Source of the DNA: Sphingomonas bacterium
GTDB lineage: Bacteria > Pseudomonadota > Alphaproteobacteria > Sphingomonadales > Sphingomonadaceae
DNA: 44,608 nucleotides
Assembly: GCF_903642285.1 (NCBI RefSeq)
Contig: NZ_CAHJWJ010000026.1
Span: forward strand, 1-44,608
Direction of reading: 5' to 3'
Shown here: piece by piece, positions 41,784-44,608 of the stretch
How the letters are laid out: every line of letters starts with the position of its first letter
Numbering within the stretch: position 1 is the stretch's first letter
Notes under the pieces: model-generated
Told to the model about the DNA's origin: nothing
Database searches by the model: none
The model's input: only the letters and a program-made list of their open reading frames with translations
Program-made: the position numbers and the translations under genes

Positions 41784-42197
41784 ATGACCACGCCATTAGA
41801 CGCGACCGTCGGCGACCAGCTTCCGACGATCACCTTCGGCCCCATTTCGCGGGCGACGCTCGCCCTCTACGCAGGCGCTTCGGGCGATCACAATCCCATC
41901 CATATCGACAGCGACATGGCGAAAGCGTCCGGGATGACCGACGTGTTCGCGCAAGGGATGCTGTCCTTCGGCGTGCTGGCTCGGGTGCCGACCGAATGGG
42001 CCGGGGCTGATCGGCTGCGGTCGTTCGGCGCACGGTTCGTGTCGATGACGCAGGTGCATGATCTCGTCACCTGCACCGGCGAGGTCACCGAGTGCTTCGA
42101 GGCAGACGGCGAGCGCCGCGCCCGCGTCGCGGTGACCGCGACCGCGCAGGACGGGCGCCGGACGCTCACCGGCGAGGCAATCATCGCTCTCGACTGA
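41784..42197 (+). CDS. MaoC-type (R)-enoyl-CoA hydratase subunit
   Basis: 137 residues. The hydratase-2 motif YAGASGDHNPIH is intact, with Asp35 and His40 as catalytic pair, followed by FAQGMLSFGVLARV. It hydrates trans-2-enoyl-CoA to 3-hydroxyacyl-CoA. It starts 11 bases after the catalytically incomplete MaoC protein; the two are likely partners. The MFE-2-type dehydrogenase downstream would take the (R)-3-hydroxyacyl-CoA product, so the three fit one pathway. Confidence 0.92.
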   Translation: MTTPLDATVGDQLPTITFGPISRATLALYAGASGDHNPIHIDSDMAKASGMTDVFAQGMLSFGVLARVPTEWAGADRLRSFGARFVSMTQVHDLVTCTGEVTECFEADGERRARVAVTATAQDGRRTLTGEAIIALD

Positions 42198-42226
42198 ACA
42201 CTTCACCATCGACCGAGGAAATGGGC

Positions 42227-43138
42227 ATGGATTTTCGCTTCGACGATCGCGTCGTCATCGTCACCGGCGCCGGGCAGGGGCTTGGCCGCTCGCACGCGCT
42301 CGACTTCGCGCGGCGCGGTGCCAAAGTGGTCGTCAACGACTTAGGCGGAGCGGCGGCCGGCGGTGGCGCGGATGGCTCGGTCGCACAGCAGGTCGTGGAC
42401 GAAATCAAGGCGGCGGGTGGCGAGGCGGTAGCGAACACCGACAGCGTCGAGGCCGGCAGCCGTATCGTCGAGACGGCGATGGACGCCTACGGGCGGGTCG
42501 ACGTGGTCGTGAACAACGCGGGCATCCTGCGCGACGCCTCTTTCGCCAAGATGCAGGAAGCCGACTGGGACTTGATCTACCGCGTCCACCTGCTCGGCTC
42601 CTTGCGCGTGACCCAGGCCGCTTGGCCGCACATGCGCAACGCCGGCTTCGGCCGCGTGATCATGACCACGTCGGTCGCAGGCATCTACGGTAATTTCGGC
42701 CAAGCGAGCTATTCGGCGATGAAGCTCGGCCTAGTCGGGCTGGGCAAGACGCTGGCGATCGAGGGGGCGTCCAAGAACATCCTGGTCAACTCGATCGCAC
42801 CCACGGCGGGTTCGCGACTGACCGCGACGGCGCTGCCGCAGGAAGTGGTGGACGTCCTCAAACCTGAATACGTCACGCCGTCCGTCGTGTTGCTCTGCCA
42901 CGAGGACTCGACTGTAACGGGGCGCATCTTCGAGGTCGGCGGCGGCTGGGTCTGCGAGACGCGATGGGAGCAGACCGAAGGCGTGTTCTTCCAGAACGAC
43001 TACACGGCCGAGGAACTTGCGGCGCACTGGGACGAGGCAACCTCGTTCGAGAACTCGCGTCACGCGACGTCGGTGGGCGAGTCCAAGCTGGGTATCAAGG
43101 AGCGTGTCGGTCATGATGTGGCGCTCGCGAAGCAGTGA
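42227..43138 (+). CDS. SDR dehydrogenase of the MFE-2 / 17beta-HSD4 type
   Basis: 303 residues. NAD site [29 protein letters not shown] (the MFE-2 form with a long loop), NNAGILRD, catalytic Tyr162 and Lys166 in YSAMK, Ser in TTSVAGIYG. The C-terminal [16 protein letters not shown] matches the peroxisomal multifunctional enzyme 2 dehydrogenase domain. It should oxidise (R)-3-hydroxyacyl-CoA. ATG 42227 is used because GAGGAA lies 6-7 bases before it; 42221 adds two residues. Its stop TGA overlaps a GTG from which the pccB remnant begins. Confidence 0.93.
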   Translation: MDFRFDDRVVIVTGAGQGLGRSHALDFARRGAKVVVNDLGGAAAGGGADGSVAQQVVDEIKAAGGEAVANTDSVEAGSRIVETAMDAYGRVDVVVNNAGILRDASFAKMQEADWDLIYRVHLLGSLRVTQAAWPHMRNAGFGRVIMTTSVAGIYGNFGQASYSAMKLGLVGLGKTLAIEGASKNILVNSIAPTAGSRLTATALPQEVVDVLKPEYVTPSVVLLCHEDSTVTGRIFEVGGGWVCETRWEQTEGVFFQNDYTAEELAAHWDEATSFENSRHATSVGESKLGIKERVGHDVALAKQ

Positions 43139-43827
43139 ACTTCGCCGCCCGAAGCCCGCGCGGCGGTCCCGACAGAACCGCTAAACACCCGTCCTCGCCT
43201 GCGACGGAGCAAGCCATTTCCTCAACTATTGCCGAGCTAGAACGCCGCCGCGCGGCCGCGCGCATCGGCGGAGGCGAGAAGCGCATCGCGGCGCAGCACG
43301 CCAAGGGCAAGCTGACCGCGCGCGAGCGGCTCGGCGTAGTGTTCGACGAAGGCTCGTTCGAGGAACTCGACATGTTCGTCGAGCACAACGCGGTGGATTT
43401 CGGCATGGCCGATCAAGTGATCCCCGGCGACGGCGTGATAACGGGCTAGGGCACTATTAACGGCCGGCTGGTGTTCGTGTTCTCCCAGGACTTCACCGTG
43501 TTCGGCGGTTCGCTGTCCGAGCGGCACGCGGGCAAGATCTGCAAGATCATGGACATGGCGCTGCGCGTCGGCGCGCCCGGGATCGGGCTGAACGATTCGG
43601 GCGACGCGCGCATCCAGGAGGGCGTGGCGTCGCTGGGCGGTTATGCCGAGGTGTTCCAGCGCAATGTGCTCGCCTCGGGCGTGGTGCCGCAGCTCAGCCT
43701 CATCATGGGCCGTGCGCGGGCGGCGCGGTGTATTCGCCGGCAATGACGGACTTCATCTTCAGGGTGAAGGACTCGTCCTATATGTTCGTGACGGGCCCGG
43801 ACGTGGTCAAGACCGTCACAACGAATG
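43135..43827 (+). pseudogene. broken propionyl-CoA carboxylase beta subunit (pccB-like)
   Basis: Strong homology to the biotin-dependent carboxyltransferase Pcc[33 protein letters not shown], then [24 protein letters not shown] and [22 protein letters not shown]. Three independent lesions: TAG at 43447-43449 where the family has Tyr (GDGVxTGYGTING); a missing C after 43710 that shifts the frame, homology resuming as [15 protein letters not shown]; and loss of the whole 3' half, since similarity stops after GPDVVKTVT near 43827. In addition NDSGGARIQEG reads [11 protein letters not shown]. Start taken as GTG 43135 overlapping the SDR stop. Would have handled propionyl-CoA from odd- or branched-chain oxidation. 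Confidence 0.92.
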
Positions 43828-43879
43828 CACCAGTTACCTCGCTAACGCCGGTTACGCATCAGCATAACGTCATCCGATT

Positions 43880-44608
43880 CTAGAAGCTAAACAGCCTAAG
43901 TGGCGTATCGTTCAGGATGCGTTTCCGGGCCGATACGTCCGGTACCCAGCGATCCAGTGCGGCGCGCGCTTGGTGGGGGCTCGCCACCTTCTCAAACTGG
44001 GTGTGGGGCCAGTCGCTTCCCCAAACGAGTCGGTCCGGTCCCAGAGCATCGAGCAGGAGCGGAGCGGCTGCGTCAGCCACCGCATCGCCGATGCGATACG
44101 CACCAGACAGTTTGACGTAAAGCCGAGAGGATGGGGCAGTTTTCAGGAGATAACGGAAGCCAGGATCGTCGACACCCAGCTTTGCATCCGGCCTTGCGAA
44201 ATGGTCGAGGACCACGGGGGAGCCGCTGCGCATCAGCTGTGGCAGGAGGCGCGGAAGCCGGGCAGCCTCGCATTGGACCTCGACTTGCCAGCCAAGCGAA
44301 GCAACGCGACGGAGATGGTCCCGCCACCGCTCGGACGCGAGGTCAGGGTCCGGCTGCCCGATCAGGTTGAGACGAACGCCGACGATGCCTTTCCTGGCGA
44401 GGCGGCTCAACTCCGCGCCGGTCGAGGTTTCCGGTACGACGGCGATGCCCTTCAGCATCGCGCGATGTCGCCCGATCGTGTCCAGCAGGAAGGAATTGTC
44501 GTAGCCGAGGAAGCTCGGCTGCACGAGCACACCGCGCGCCATGCCGTTGCCGGCGAGCATGGCGAGGTAGGCGCTCGGCAGCGCATCGTAGGTGATCGTG
44601 TAGCGACG
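43880..44608 (-). CDS. amidohydrolase 2 family protein (PDC hydrolase-like), 5' end cut off
   Basis: The frame is open to the right window edge, so the gene starts outside; visible part 242 residues. Seen: [41 protein letters not shown] (His and Asp), [12 protein letters not shown] and [12 protein letters not shown], then the end of the barrel. This pattern is that of metal-dependent TIM-barrel hydrolases related to 2-pyrone-4,6-dicarboxylate hydrolase (LigI). Metal ligands of the N-terminal HxH are outside the window. Substrate unknown. It converges on the pccB remnant. Confidence 0.88.
   Translation of the reverse strand, partial: RRYTITYDALPSAYLAMLAGNGMARGVLVQPSFLGYDNSFLLDTIGRHRAMLKGIAVVPETSTGAELSRLARKGIVGVRLNLIGQPDPDLASERWRDHLRRVASLGWQVEVQCEAARLPRLLPQLMRSGSPVVLDHFARPDAKLGVDDPGFRYLLKTAPSSRLYVKLSGAYRIGDAVADAAAPLLLDALGPDRLVWGSDWPHTQFEKVASPHQARAALDRWVPDVSARKRILNDTPLRLFSF

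Noticed and set aside
1..44608. CRISPR array, tRNA, rRNA, riboswitch
   Set aside because: No run of regularly spaced repeats, no recognisable cloverleaf or rRNA segment, and no riboswitch consensus was found by reading; a covariance-model search would be the decisive test.
1..44608. Replication origin inside the window
   Set aside because: parABS suggests the origin is near, but no cluster of DnaA boxes (TTATCCACA type) or A/T-rich unwinding region was seen.

Overview
The window is chromosomal DNA from a high-GC alphaproteobacterium. Gene order and protein sequences point to the Sphingomonadales (Sphingomonas-like): an mnmE-mnmG-rsmG-parA-parB cluster with two perfect parS sites, a nfuA-tsaB-rimI-fur-plsC-miaB-phoH-ybeY-corC block, a Suv3-type helicase/S4/fdxA/carD block, and DUF1489 and DUF2807 proteins. 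The family assignment comes from recalled synteny; no database search was run. Both window edges cut a gene (mnmE on the left, an amidohydrolase on the right).

Layout. 1-5.3 kb: tRNA-wobble and rRNA modification genes merging through 4-base overlaps into the chromosome partition genes parA and parB; parS lies between mnmE and mnmG and again inside rsmG. 5.4-10.3 kb: a tightly packed run with a small membrane protein, an XRE regulator, two alpha/beta hydrolases, a repeat-rich exported protein, the glyoxalase pair gloA-gloB and a lipoprotein. 10.3-16.9 kb, minus strand: the HslVU protease, a lipoprotein esterase, a GH108 lysozyme and a two-domain M16 peptidase. 17-26.4 kb, plus strand: an AspH-like hydroxylase, Fe-S carrier NfuA, a nitroreductase, TsaB, RimI, a Fur-family regulator, PlsC, MiaB, PhoH, a VapBC-like toxin-antitoxin pair lodged between phoH and ybeY, YbeY and CorC. 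26.5-29 kb: a cyclophilin, MgtE and DUF1489. 29-34.7 kb, minus strand: two DUF2807 proteins, CarD, ferredoxin FdxA, an S4 protein and a Suv3-like helicase. A divergent M23 peptidase ends this core-like part at 36362.

From 36363 to the right edge the content changes to an acyl-CoA beta-oxidation cluster: acyl-CoA dehydrogenase, acyl-CoA ligase and SCP2-type thiolase on minus; two MaoC-fold proteins and an MFE-2-type dehydrogenase on plus. These could carry an acyl chain through one full round of beta-oxidation. The cluster is bordered by two wrecked genes: an SDR dehydrogenase (frameshift, lost 3' end, abutting the M23 stop codon) and a propionyl-CoA carboxylase beta subunit (nonsense codon, frameshift, lost 3' end). 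It looks like an acquired or rearranged, partly eroded catabolic block.

No rRNA, tRNA, CRISPR array, transposase or prophage was seen. The most noteworthy items are the toxin-antitoxin pair whose toxin stop overlaps the ybeY start, parS encoded as protein sequence inside rsmG, the MaoC pair in which one partner lacks the catalytic Asp, and the two pseudogenes marking the edges of the catabolic block.
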